Assembly (NCBI RefSeq): GCF_900129575.1
Contig: NZ_FQWE01000005.1
Location: 124,001-188,000, forward strand
Source: Flavobacterium segetis
Lineage (GTDB): Bacteria; Bacteroidota; Bacteroidia; Flavobacteriales; Flavobacteriaceae
Direction: 5' to 3'
DNA: 64,000 bases
Positions 28,760 to 37,171 of the stretch are shown here, in pieces; within the stretch, counting starts at the first letter, position 1; each line of letters opens with the position of its first letter. The notes beneath the pieces were generated by a model. It saw only the letters and a program-made list of their open reading frames with translations. It searched no databases and had not been told where the DNA came from. Both the position numbers and the translations under genes were made by a program.

Positions 28760-30403
28760 ATGAAAAAATTAACAATAAGTATTTTATCTGTATTTGCCCT
28801 TCTTTTGATGGTCAATTGTCAGGATGATAATCTTGCTTTTGGAGTGCTAAATACACCAACTGATTTAAAAGTAACAACAGAAATAGTAGGGAAAACTGCA
28901 GCTCTTCCCAATGGCGACGGTTCCGGTAAAATAAAATTTACGAGTACTGCAAAAAATGCAATTTCTTATAAGTACATTTTCAGTGATGGAACTTCAAAAA
29001 ATGCTCCGAGTGGAATAATAGAAAATAGCTTTGCAACTCCTGGTGTCAACACTTATACAGTTACTGTTATTGCTTCAGGAGCTGGTGGTGTTGCCACAAA
29101 TGTTACTTTGGAAGTCACGGTTTTTAGTGATTTTAAAGACGAAGCAGCTGTTCAATTTTTAACTGGCGGATCTAGCAGAAAATGGTATTGGGCACAAAAA
29201 GAGCCGGGACATTTAGGTGTAGGTCCGAATGTGGCTTGGTCTGATCCAACTTTTGGAGTTAAAAATTATTATCCTGATTTTTATTCTGCAGCAGCTGATG
29301 AAAAGTCTGCAACTTGCTTGTACAATAGTGTAATTACATTTTCCAAAGAAGGACAGCAAATGAAATTCACATTAGACAATAAAGGGCAAACGTATTACAA
29401 TGGTGCTGTTAAAGGTGGAGGTGATGACGCGTGCTACCCATTGACCATTACTGGGGCAAAAATAGTTACATTAAGTAAATCAGATTCTTTTATAACTAAG
29501 AATCCTGGAAGTTCTACTCAAACAAGAGGAACGGTATTAAACATTGCAGACGGTGGTTTTATGGGTTATTTTGTCGGGACAAGTTCTTATGAAATCCTAT
29601 CTATTACTGACAATCGCATGGTCGTTAGAGTAATCCAATCAGGAAATCCATTTTTAGCTTGGTATCATACTTTTACAACAACTCCCGCAGGAGCTGTAAT
29701 TACGCCTCCAGTAGTCACAAATTATACCGACTTAAAATTTTCCGATGAATTCAATACCGATGGTGCGCCAGATCCAACAAAATGGGGTTATGATCTAGGT
29801 GCCGGTGGATGGGGTAATGCTGAAGCGCAAACCTATACAAGCGCTGCTGATAATGTCATTGTTCAAGGTGGAAATCTAAAAATTACTGCTAAAAAATCGG
29901 GAACGGGTTATACTTCTGCAAGATTAAAAACAGAGAATAAATATGAATTTACTTATGGCAAAATTGAAGTTAGAGCTAAATTGCCTATAGGTGGTGGAAC
30001 TTGGCCTGCGATTTGGTCTCTGGGTCAAGATTATGCAACGAACTCATGGCCTAAATGTGGTGAAATTGATTTTATGGAACATAGAGGTAATGACCAAAAT
30101 GTAATTCATGGTACGCTGCATTATCCCGGTAATTCTGGTGGAAATGCTAACACTGCAAAAACAACAATTGCAAACGCAGCAAGTGAATTTCATATTTATA
30201 AAACAATTTGGAGTCCTACTGCTATTCAGTTTTATGTAGACGATAAACTATTTCATTCTTTTGTAAATAGTTCTTCAGTTCCCTTTAACAGCGATTTCTT
30301 TTTGATTTTGAATGTAGCAATGGGCGGCTCTTTTGGAGGTGCAATTGATCCTGCATTTTCTCAATCATCTATGGAAATAGATTATGTTAGGATTTATCAA
30401 TAA
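28760..30403 (+). CDS. GH16 endo-beta-1,3-glucanase lipoprotein (PKD - unknown module - GH16)
   Basis: 547 residues from the ATG at 28760; the frame opens further upstream but only this start yields a signal (MKKLTISILSVFALLLMVNC, lipidated C20). Domains in order: PKD (about 32-123), a ~185-residue module (about 125-310, GGSSRKWYWAQKEPGHLGVG...) that I cannot assign, and a GH16 catalytic domain (about 320-547). The catalytic signature GEIDFME gives nucleophile E435, D437 and acid/base E440. GH16 of this type cuts beta-1,3- or mixed-linkage glucans by a retaining mechanism. The lipid anchor places it on the cell surface for the first cuts. It ends at a terminator hairpin. Confidence 0.9.
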   Translation: MKKLTISILSVFALLLMVNCQDDNLAFGVLNTPTDLKVTTEIVGKTAALPNGDGSGKIKFTSTAKNAISYKYIFSDGTSKNAPSGIIENSFATPGVNTYTVTVIASGAGGVATNVTLEVTVFSDFKDEAAVQFLTGGSSRKWYWAQKEPGHLGVGPNVAWSDPTFGVKNYYPDFYSAAADEKSATCLYNSVITFSKEGQQMKFTLDNKGQTYYNGAVKGGGDDACYPLTITGAKIVTLSKSDSFITKNPGSSTQTRGTVLNIADGGFMGYFVGTSSYEILSITDNRMVVRVIQSGNPFLAWYHTFTTTPAGAVITPPVVTNYTDLKFSDEFNTDGAPDPTKWGYDLGAGGWGNAEAQTYTSAADNVIVQGGNLKITAKKSGTGYTSARLKTENKYEFTYGKIEVRAKLPIGGGTWPAIWSLGQDYATNSWPKCGEIDFMEHRGNDQNVIHGTLHYPGNSGGNANTAKTTIANAASEFHIYKTIWSPTAIQFYVDDKLFHSFVNSSSVPFNSDFFLILNVAMGGSFGGAIDPAFSQSSMEIDYVRIYQ

Positions 30404-30430
30404 AAATTAAATAATTGTAAAATAATAGAA

Positions 30431-30458
30431 GGTCGGTTCTTGTACCGACCTTTTAATT
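30431..30458 (+). terminator. Hairpin terminator inside the glucan locus
   Basis: A 7-bp perfect stem (GGTCGGT / ACCGACC) with a 6-nt loop followed by TTTTAATTT, 27 bp after the GH16 stop and upstream of the GH3 gene. Confidence 0.75.
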
Positions 30459-30475
30459 TATAAAAAGTGAGGATC

Positions 30476-32773
30476 ATGAAAAGTAAATCAATAATAGCAA
30501 CATTTATTATTACTGGATTAATTGCAAGTTGTAGTTCTAAAATCTCAAAAACTTCTATTGTTAGTGTTAAGCAAGGCAGTTTAGAAATGAAAGTAGATTC
30601 AGTACTTAACCTAATGACACTAGAGGAAAAAGTAGGCCAACTCAATCAATATAATGGATTTTGGGAAATTACGGGTCCAACACCTAAGGAAGGTCAGGCC
30701 GCAAAAAAGTACGATGACTTGAAGAGAGGTTTAGTAGGCTCAATGCTCAATGTAAAAGGAGTGAAAGATGTAAAAGCATTACAAAAAATCGCTGTAGAAC
30801 AAACTAGATTGGGTATTCCACTAATTTTTGGATTTGATGTCATTCATGGTTATAAAACTATCAGTCCAATTCCGCTTGCAGAAGCGGCAAGTTGGGATCT
30901 AGAAGCTATAAAAAAATCAGCTGCAATTGCTGCCGAGGAGGCCGCTGCTGTGGGTTTAAATTGGACTTTTGCTCCTATGGTCGATATCTCTAGAGATGCA
31001 AGATGGGGTCGAGTAATGGAAGGCGCGGGAGAGGATCCGTATTTAGGAAGCAAAATTGCCGTAGCTAGAGTGCAAGGCTTTCAAGGAGAGGATTTATCAG
31101 CCACCAATACTATTTTGGCTTGCGCCAAACATTTTGCTGGTTATGGCTTTGCAGAATCGGGCAGAGATTATAATACAGTTGATGTAAGTGAAAGCGTATT
31201 ACAAAACACTATTTTTCCTCCATTCAAAGCTGCTGTTGACGCGGGAGTGCGAACCTTTATGAATTCATTCAACGAACTAAATGGAATTCCTGCAACTGGA
31301 AGTTCCTATCTGCAAAGAGAAGTGCTCAAAGGCGACTGGAAATTTGATGGACTGATGGTTTCTGATTGGGGTTCGATCAATGAAATGATTGCACACGGTT
31401 TTGCTAAAGACAGCAAACAAGCTGCCGAAATGGCAATCAATGCCGGTTCTGACATGGATATGGAATCTAGCGCTTATGTAACTTATTTAGTAGCATTAGT
31501 TAAAGAAGGTAAAGTCAAAGAACGTCTTATCGACGATGCTGCAAGACGAGTTTTAAAAGTGAAGTTTGAATTGGGATTATTTGACGATCCTTATAAATAT
31601 TGTGATGAAAATGGAGAATTGGTAACAATAGGAAAACCAGAATTCCAAGAAGGTGTATTGGATATGGCAAGAAAGTCAATCGTACTTCTAAAAAACGAAA
31701 AAGAGCTATTGCCATTAAAAAAATCAGGTCAAAAAATTGCTGTAATAGGAGCATTAGCTAGTGATAAAACAAGTCCTTTAGGAAGCTGGAGGATTGCCGC
31801 TGATGATGAAAGCGCCGTTTCAGTTTTAGAAGGTTTACAAAAGTATAAAGGCAATCAATTAACTTATGCTAAAGGAGCTAATGTAACTATAGGTCGCACG
31901 CAATTTATCTGGGAAACTAAAATTAATACAACCGATAAAAGTGAATTCGCTGCTGCAATTGCTATTGCAAAACAAGCTGAAGTGGTAATAATGGTTTTAG
32001 GCGAACATGGATTACAATCAGGAGAAGGTAGGAGTAGAACTGAAATTGGTCTTCCTGGTGTTCAGCAAGAATTATTAGAAGCTGTTTATAAGGTGAATCC
32101 AAATATAGTATTAGTTTTAAACAATGGTCGTCCACTAGCAATTCCTTGGGCAGATGAAAATATACCGGCAATTGTAGAGGCATGGCAACTAGGAACGCAA
32201 AGCGGAAACGCAATTGCTGAGGTGTTGTACGGAGATTATAATCCAAGTGGGAAGTTACCAATGACATTTCCTAGAAATGTGGGTCAGATTCCTATTTATT
32301 ATAATTTCAAAAATACAGGTAGACCTACGATGAACGAGCCAGAAAGTGTGTTTTGGTCACATTATATCGATGAGAAAAACACACCATTGTATGCGTTTGG
32401 TCATGGACTCAGTTATTCTAAATTTGAATATTCTAACTTGAAATTATCATCAAATTCATTTACTAAAAATGGCAAAATCGAAATTTCTATAACTTTAAAA
32501 AATACGAGTAAAATAGCTGGTAAAGAGGTCGTTCAATTATATATTAGAGATTTAATAGGAAGTGTAACTCGTCCCGTAAAAGAGCTTAAAGGCTTTGAAA
32601 TGATTGAATTAATGCCTAATGAAACAAAAGTGGTAACTTTTGAAATCAATGAAAAGACAATTGAATATTTTACTGCAAATCGAAAGTGGGAAGCTGAGTC
32701 AGGCGATTTTAAAGTTTTTATAGGTGGAAGTTCGGTTACAAAATTAGAAGACAATTTTAAATATTCTAACTAA
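30476..32773 (+). CDS. bglX: GH3 beta-glucosidase lipoprotein
   Basis: 765 residues from the ATG at 30476 (a GTG at 30467 adds three). Lipobox LIASC lipidates C19. The (alpha/beta)8 domain has KHF (218-220), RDARWGRVMEGAGEDPYL and the nucleophile motif VSDWGS (D297). The alpha/beta sandwich domain carries MVLGEHGLQSGEGRSRTEIGLP, and a fibronectin-like C-terminal domain (about 660-765) ends the protein. The layout matches BglX-like enzymes that release glucose from beta-glucan oligosaccharides, probably in the periplasm. It lies after the internal terminator and 6 bp before the second GH16, so these two genes may form a separately tuned unit. Confidence 0.9.
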   Translation: MKSKSIIATFIITGLIASCSSKISKTSIVSVKQGSLEMKVDSVLNLMTLEEKVGQLNQYNGFWEITGPTPKEGQAAKKYDDLKRGLVGSMLNVKGVKDVKALQKIAVEQTRLGIPLIFGFDVIHGYKTISPIPLAEAASWDLEAIKKSAAIAAEEAAAVGLNWTFAPMVDISRDARWGRVMEGAGEDPYLGSKIAVARVQGFQGEDLSATNTILACAKHFAGYGFAESGRDYNTVDVSESVLQNTIFPPFKAAVDAGVRTFMNSFNELNGIPATGSSYLQREVLKGDWKFDGLMVSDWGSINEMIAHGFAKDSKQAAEMAINAGSDMDMESSAYVTYLVALVKEGKVKERLIDDAARRVLKVKFELGLFDDPYKYCDENGELVTIGKPEFQEGVLDMARKSIVLLKNEKELLPLKKSGQKIAVIGALASDKTSPLGSWRIAADDESAVSVLEGLQKYKGNQLTYAKGANVTIGRTQFIWETKINTTDKSEFAAAIAIAKQAEVVIMVLGEHGLQSGEGRSRTEIGLPGVQQELLEAVYKVNPNIVLVLNNGRPLAIPWADENIPAIVEAWQLGTQSGNAIAEVLYGDYNPSGKLPMTFPRNVGQIPIYYNFKNTGRPTMNEPESVFWSHYIDEKNTPLYAFGHGLSYSKFEYSNLKLSSNSFTKNGKIEISITLKNTSKIAGKEVVQLYIRDLIGSVTRPVKELKGFEMIELMPNETKVVTFEINEKTIEYFTANRKWEAESGDFKVFIGGSSVTKLEDNFKYSN

Positions 32774-32779
32774 ATTAAA

Positions 32780-33535
32780 ATGAAAAAATATATAATAGTA
32801 CTGCTTATCTCAAGCTTTTCTTTTGCACAGAACACTGGAAGAAATCTAGTCTGGGAAGAAAATTTTGATGATAAGATCTTAAATGAAAAAAATTGGAACT
32901 ATGAGCTGGGTGATGGTTGTCCTAATTGCGGTTGGGGAAACAACGAAAGACAATTATATACCAGCAAAAATCATAACTTAGAGAAAAGCCAACTAGTCAT
33001 TACAGCTAAAAAAGAAGGCGATATATACACTTCAACTCGATTGACTACTAAAGGCAAAAAAGAATTTCAGTACGGCCGTTTCGAAGCGCGAGCTAAGCTG
33101 CCCGTTGGTCAAGGAATCTGGCCTGCTTTCTGGATGTTAGGCTCTAATATTTCTGAAGTGGGCTGGCCTAAATGTGGCGAAATTGATATTTTAGAATATG
33201 TGGGTAAGGAACCTAATATGGTTTTCACCTCACTGCACACACAAGACAGTCACGGTAATACGATAAATACTAAGAAAACACGAATTGATACTATTGAAGA
33301 AGGATTTCACATTTATGCCGTGGAATGGACAAAAGACAAAATGGATTTCTATGTAGACGATAATTTAGTGTATACTTTCCAACCTGAAAATAAAACAGAG
33401 GCGATTTGGCCCTTCAATCAGCCCTTTTATTTGATTGTCAACATGGCTATAGGAGGAAATTTTGGAGGTCCAGAAGTTGATGATGCAATCTTTCCACAGG
33501 ATTTTATTTTGGATTATATTAGAGTTTACCAGTAA
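32780..33535 (+). CDS. GH16 beta-glucanase, single domain, secreted
   Basis: 251 residues: signal peptide (MKKYIIVLLISSFSFAQ, no lipobox) followed directly by one GH16 domain. The catalytic motif GEIDILE gives E134, D136 and E139. Substrate-cleft aromatics are visible in WPAFWMLG and GWGNNERQLYT. It is a laminarinase-like enzyme, probably soluble in the periplasm, complementing the lipid-anchored GH16 at 28760. Its start is 6 bp after the GH3 stop, so the two are co-transcribed. A weak hairpin follows. Confidence 0.9.
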   Translation: MKKYIIVLLISSFSFAQNTGRNLVWEENFDDKILNEKNWNYELGDGCPNCGWGNNERQLYTSKNHNLEKSQLVITAKKEGDIYTSTRLTTKGKKEFQYGRFEARAKLPVGQGIWPAFWMLGSNISEVGWPKCGEIDILEYVGKEPNMVFTSLHTQDSHGNTINTKKTRIDTIEEGFHIYAVEWTKDKMDFYVDDNLVYTFQPENKTEAIWPFNQPFYLIVNMAIGGNFGGPEVDDAIFPQDFILDYIRVYQ

Positions 33536-33553
33536 ATTAAAATCTGATAAAAG

Positions 33554-33600
33554 TAGTAAAGCCTAATTATTCATAAAATAATGAAGCTTTACTATTTGAT
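33554..33600 (+). terminator. Possible terminator at end of the glucan locus
   Basis: A 9-bp inverted repeat (TAGTAAAGC / GCTTTACTA) with a long AT-rich loop that can itself pair, 18 bp after the last GH16 stop. The T run is weak. Confidence 0.45.
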
Positions 33601-34156
33601 ATTACTATAGTATAACAATCATTGGACTGATGATTGAAAACGATAAAAATGAATGTCACAATTGCAGCTAAATTTAATATGATTGCTTTGTGCTAGATAG
33701 AATTCTTCGATTTCAAGACAATTTACATAAGTTTTCTTTGAAACTAAAACTATTTATAATCTATGATTAGATGATAAAATATATCTGCAAGCGAATTATG
33801 ATATTCTACTAATTAGAAAATAATATACAATTAAAGCATAGGTTAAATTTGTTCGGACAAATACGTTATTTTCTGAGATCATTTTTTTTAAAATATTGAG
33901 TGTCTCGAAAGATTATTTCATAGTTTAACGAAATTCGATATAATATCTGCGTAAAAGATAGTCAAAAGTTTCAAAAATTTCAAAAATTTCAAATCAAAAT
34001 AATCCAGATTAAAGCTTTATTCAATTTCCCTTTTTTCTTTGTAAATATTATTAAAAGCATATGGTAATCAATAAAAAATTAATCAGAAAATATAAATAAA
34101 AGACAAAAATATTTAATAAAATTTAGTTAAGTTATGTTAAATTTTATTATTTTTAC

Positions 34157-34188
34157 TTGTATGTTCAAACATTATTGTATTAAATTTG
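34157..34188 (+). promoter_or_regulatory. Promoter TTG-N21-TAAATTTG for the sigma-factor gene
   Basis: TTG at 34157-34159 and TAAATTTG at 34181-34188, about 95 bp before the ATG, leaving a leader of roughly 90 nt. Confidence 0.5.
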
Positions 34189-34282
34189 AGCAATTGTTAA
34201 ATCTAATTCATTAAAGCCTATATTATAAAACTACTTTTTAGAGCAATCTTATAATTTTAATTAAAAACTAAAAAGTATTAAT

Positions 34283-34867
34283 ATGGTTAATATACAACTC
34301 CCAGACGCTACATTAGTGACGCAATACATCGCCGGTGATGAAGATGCGTTAGCGATTTTGATAAAAAGGCATCAATCAAAAATTTATGGATTTATTTATT
34401 CTAAAATACCAGATAGAGAGGTCACTAATGATGTTTTCCAAGATACTTTCATCAAAGTCATAAAAACTTTAAAATCAAACTCCTATAATGAAGAAGGTAA
34501 ATTTTTACCATGGGTTATGCGCATCTCACATAATTTAGTGGTGGATCATTACCGAAAAAATAAGAAAATGCCAATGTTTAGAGAGACAGAGGAATTTTCT
34601 ATTTTTTCTATCATGTCTGACGATTCCTTAACTATCGAAAATAAAATCATTGCCGACCAAGTACAAATGGATTTAAAAAAATTGATTGAAGAATTACCGG
34701 CTGATCAAAAAGAAGTTTTAGTAATGCGAATGTACCAAGATATGAGTTTCAAAGAAATATCTGAATGTACCGGAGTAAGTATCAATACTGCGCTAGGACG
34801 AATGCGATATGCATTAATGAATTTGAGAAAAGTGATTGATAAACATCAAATTGTTTTAACCAATTAA
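34283..34867 (+). CDS. Sigma-70 family (ECF-type) RNA polymerase sigma factor
   Basis: 194 residues. Region 2 is visible at about 24-95 (ALAILIKRHQSKIYGFIYSK ... DVFQDTFIKVIKTLK ... FLPWVMRISHNLVVDHYRK) and region 4 at about 130-185 (ADQKEVLVMRMYQDMSFKEISECTGVSINTALGRMRYA), with the recognition helix in the last part. There is no region 3 and no adjacent membrane anti-sigma gene. It is followed 51 bp later by a 47-codon ORF and then, convergently, by nth. Its regulon is unknown. The neighbours (base excision repair, peroxiredoxin) hint at stress response, which is inference. Confidence 0.9.
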   Translation: MVNIQLPDATLVTQYIAGDEDALAILIKRHQSKIYGFIYSKIPDREVTNDVFQDTFIKVIKTLKSNSYNEEGKFLPWVMRISHNLVVDHYRKNKKMPMFRETEEFSIFSIMSDDSLTIENKIIADQVQMDLKKLIEELPADQKEVLVMRMYQDMSFKEISECTGVSINTALGRMRYALMNLRKVIDKHQIVLTN

Positions 34868-34918
34868 CAATATACTACCTTTTGTTGCGTTGTAATAGAA
34901 AACAAATTCTATTATTTT

Positions 34919-35062
34919 ATGGCAAAAATTTACTCAAAAAAATTACTGATTTCTGCATCGATGAAACCAAGTAATGAGACAATTTCATTTTTATTAAGCT
35001 ATTCAAAAGCGCTCAGTATAATAAAAATTAAAAACACTAATTTCGAGATTATTGTGAATTAA
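34919..35062 (+). CDS. 47-residue small ORF downstream of the sigma factor
   Basis: ATG at 34919, TAA at 35060-35062. The product begins MAKIYSKKLLISASMKPSNE and is basic at the start, with a hydrophobic middle. The composition and clean ATG make coding plausible, and it shares strand and probably transcript with the sigma-factor gene. It is too small to be a classical anti-sigma factor, but it could modulate the sigma factor. No family recognised. The terminator at 35106 follows. Confidence 0.5.
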   Translation: MAKIYSKKLLISASMKPSNETISFLLSYSKALSIIKIKNTNFEIIVN

Positions 35063-35105
35063 AACAATTTAAAAAGAAAGTTCACTTTTTAAGTGTTGAT
35101 AAACT

Positions 35106-35144
35106 AAAAACGCCACTATTTTAGTGCAAAAATGGTGGCGTTTT
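35106..35144. terminator. Bidirectional terminator between small ORF and nth
   Basis: Long inverted repeat (arms AACGCCACTATTTT and AAAAATGGTGGCGTT, with one mismatch) flanked by A and T runs. It overlaps the nth stop codon. Confidence 0.8.
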
Positions 35145-35793
35145 ATTTTTTTGCGTAAGCTTTAAGAACCGTTTTTCTCCCAATGGTTTTTGTAATAATA
35201 TCTTTTTCTAAATTCCAGCCGCGAGCTGGCGAATATTCTCTTCCATACCAAATAATTTGCAAGTGCAAATCATTCCAAATTTCTTCTGGAAAAATTCGTT
35301 TTGCATCTTTCTCCGTCTGAACAACATTTTTTCCATTTGTAAAATTCCAGCGATACATCAGTCTATGTATATGTGTATCAACCGGAAAAGCGGGAACTCC
35401 AAACGCTTGTGACATCACCACACTTGCGGTTTTATGCCCCACAGCAGGTAATTCCTCTAGAAATTCAAAACTTTGAGGTACTTCGCCACCATGCTTATCG
35501 ATTAAAATATGTGATAAGCCATGAATTCCCTTCGATTTCATTGGCGACAAACCACATGGTCGAATAATTTCCTTAATTTCTTCCACTGACATTTTTATCA
35601 TATCGTAAGGGTTATCAGCCTTGGCAAAAAGCAAGGGTGTAATTTGATTCACACGCACATCAGTGCATTGTGCTGATAGTAAAACCGCAATCAACAATGT
35701 GTAAGGATCTTTATGTTCAAGCGGCACTGGAATTGTTGGATATAGTTCTTTTAACGTATTTATAACAAAACTTACCCTTTCCTGTTTGTTCAT
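35143..35793 (-). CDS. nth: Endonuclease III-like DNA glycosylase lacking the iron-sulfur loop
   Basis: 216 residues. The helix-hairpin-helix and catalytic lysine are in LPAVGHKTASVV, and the catalytic aspartate in VDTHIHRL, as in endonuclease III, which removes oxidised pyrimidines and nicks the abasic site. The C-terminal C-x6-C-x2-C-x5-C loop that holds the [4Fe-4S] cluster in Escherichia coli Nth is replaced by GREYSPARGWNLEKDIITKT. The only cysteines lie elsewhere (AQCTD, RPCGL). It is therefore predicted to be a cluster-free Nth. It converges on the sigma-factor unit and is divergent from bcp. Confidence 0.9.
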   Translation of the reverse strand: MNKQERVSFVINTLKELYPTIPVPLEHKDPYTLLIAVLLSAQCTDVRVNQITPLLFAKADNPYDMIKMSVEEIKEIIRPCGLSPMKSKGIHGLSHILIDKHGGEVPQSFEFLEELPAVGHKTASVVMSQAFGVPAFPVDTHIHRLMYRWNFTNGKNVVQTEKDAKRIFPEEIWNDLHLQIIWYGREYSPARGWNLEKDIITKTIGRKTVLKAYAKK

Positions 35794-35842
35794 TTTTGTA
35801 TTTTTAGCACCGTAAAAATAGTTTAATTTTAATTATGTGCCT

Positions 35843-35990
35843 AATCCAGCTGTTCCTTGCAAGACCTGCTTCAAAAAACTTTTTTTCTATCTTTATAAAG
35901 GAGCTTCCTGCCGGTCGCTCTTTATAAACAAGAAAAAATAGCTTTTTTCAGTCCGGGCTTTTCATTTCCATCTGGGGCAGAAACAGCAGT
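35843..35990 (+). repeat. Dispersed intergenic hairpin repeat, copy A
   Basis: Contains the core GAGCTTCCTGCCGGTCGCTC inside an inverted repeat (TTTATAAAG-GAGC at 35892-35904 / GCTCTTTATAAA at 35917-35928), T-rich and A-rich arms outside it, and end motifs AATCCAGCT and TCTGGGGCA. The same order of elements occurs in copies at 60500 (same orientation) and 37621 (inverted). It lies between nth and bcp. Confidence 0.65.
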
Positions 35991-36031
35991 TTAAGTTCAA
36001 CTTTATCCAATCAATTAAATAGTTAAATAAT

Positions 36032-36484
36032 ATGATAACATTAAAAAAAGGAGACAAGGCTCCTGATTTTTCAGCGCTTGATCAAGATGGAAAATCACAT
36101 CAACTAGCTGATTATGCTGGTAAAAAATTAGTAGTTTTCTTTTACCCAAAAGCAAGCACACCAGGATGCACCGCCGAAGCCTGTGATCTAAGAGATAATT
36201 TTGAGCGTTTTCAAGCTAATAATTATGAATTGCTGGGTGTCAGTGCTGATTCTGCTAAAGCGCAGTTAAAATTTAAAGACAAGTATGAATTTCCTTTTCC
36301 ACTTTTAGCGGATGAAGATAAATCAGTCATTCAAGCTTTTGGGGTTTGGGGACCAAAAAAGTTCATGGGAAAAGAATACGATGGCATCCATAGAACTACT
36401 TTTGTGATTGACGAAAACGGAATTATAGAAGATGTAATCGAAAAAGTAAAAACTAAAGAACACGCGTCGCAAATTTTAAAGTAA
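36032..36484 (+). CDS. bcp: Thioredoxin-dependent peroxiredoxin (BCP/PrxQ)
   Basis: 150 residues, the usual length. Peroxidatic cysteine in KASTPGCTAEACDLRD is C46 and the resolving cysteine five residues later is C51, the atypical 2-Cys PrxQ pattern. It reduces hydroperoxides in the cytosol using thioredoxin. It stands near nth and an ECF sigma factor, a combination that suits oxidative-stress defence. Start ATG at 36032. No clear terminator directly after it. Confidence 0.95.
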   Translation: MITLKKGDKAPDFSALDQDGKSHQLADYAGKKLVVFFYPKASTPGCTAEACDLRDNFERFQANNYELLGVSADSAKAQLKFKDKYEFPFPLLADEDKSVIQAFGVWGPKKFMGKEYDGIHRTTFVIDENGIIEDVIEKVKTKEHASQILK

Positions 36485-36517
36485 TGCTATTAATATTTTA
36501 ACATTTTTTATTAGCAT

Positions 36518-36691
36518 TTAATGCCAAAGACGAGATTCATATGTTTGATCAATTGAATGGATTACCTTGCACACTCGGATAATATCTGCAATCATGTTTC
36601 TTTGGAATGGCGTGCTGTAAATAAATATATAATAGTTATTTATTGATGGTTTCTTACTAATTGGTAATAGTATAAATTTAAAATCAAGCAT
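36518..36691 (-). pseudogene. Possible remnant of a RelE/ParE-type toxin gene
   Basis: A 57-codon frame from ATG 36691 to TAA 36518. The middle (KKPSINNYYIFIY ... IADIIRVCKVIHS) resembles the last beta strands of RelE/ParE toxins, where a YxIFY strand is followed by IxIxRVxHSxRD. The N-terminal half of such a toxin is absent and the end (IDQTYESRLWH) does not fit, so it would be a truncated, frameshifted relic without an antitoxin. This is a pattern judgement only. Confidence 0.35.
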
Positions 36692-36725
36692 AAAAAACCT
36701 CGATAAAAATACTATCGAGGTTTTT
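36692..36725 (-). terminator. Hairpin terminator after the small membrane protein gene
   Basis: An inverted repeat with 12-13 bp arms (AAAAAACCTCGATA / TATCGAGGTTTTT) and a 7-nt loop, 20 bp beyond the stop of the minus-strand gene at 36745. Confidence 0.75.
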
Positions 36726-36744
36726 GAGTTTCAAATTACCATTA

Positions 36745-36966
36745 TTAATTGTCTATATTTTTACGAGAATCGGTTGATTCTACTTTATTTTTAAATAATT
36801 TTTTAAAAATAAAATACCAAATCAATCCAAAAAAGATTGCATTAAAAATAAATTTAGACAATTGAAATTCTTTACCATCATAATAATCTAAGCCAGCCAT
36901 GATAACGGTGTAGGTTAACCCAGCAGTTAACATTGATATTAAAATTTTTAATGGGTTTTGTTTCAT
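36745..36966 (-). CDS. Small membrane protein of unknown function
   Basis: 73 residues with two hydrophobic helices (about 7-26, ILISMLTAGLTYTVIMAGL, and about 39-59, FIFNAIFFGLIWYFIFKKLF) and a charged tail (KNKVESTDSRKNIDN). This two-helix layout is frequent among small flavobacterial inner-membrane proteins of unknown role. It has its own terminator and no close neighbour on the same strand. Confidence 0.65.
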   Translation of the reverse strand: MKQNPLKILISMLTAGLTYTVIMAGLDYYDGKEFQLSKFIFNAIFFGLIWYFIFKKLFKNKVESTDSRKNIDN

Positions 36967-37126
36967 TTTTTACGCTCAAATTAGTTATTCAAATATAAAT
37001 TATATATTCCTGATCGCTTTAAAAATAAATCACATTAAATCCTAAATTTTCTTAAGATCTTAATTGAATTATATTTTTATTTGGATTAAGTCTGCAAAAT
37101 GGATTTTCGTTTGTGACTTATCTATT

Positions 37127-37171
37127 TCCTGACCATAAAAATTTCAAATGTTTTTTTACTATTGGTCAGGA
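37127..37171. repeat. Inverted repeat / hairpin in intergenic DNA
   Basis: Perfect 9-bp arms TCCTGACCA and TGGTCAGGA around a 27-nt AT-rich loop whose A and T runs can also pair. No gene ends nearby, so it is not an obvious terminator. Confidence 0.55.

Larger units (their letters stand above)
33536..34282. other. Intergenic gap after the glucan locus
   Basis: About 750 bp, very AT-rich, without a credible ORF. It holds the hairpin at 33554, a short direct repeat of TTTCAAAAA (about 33968-33995) and the sigma-factor promoter at 34157. Confidence 0.5.

Noticed and set aside
33960..34000. Repeated TTTCAAAAA units as a CRISPR or iteron array
   Set aside because: Only about three 9-bp units without spacers; best seen as low-complexity AT-rich sequence.
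34283..34867. ECF sigma factor as a PUL-type sigma/anti-sigma pair
   Set aside because: No FecR-like anti-sigma gene follows, and a 747-bp gap separates it from the glucan locus.
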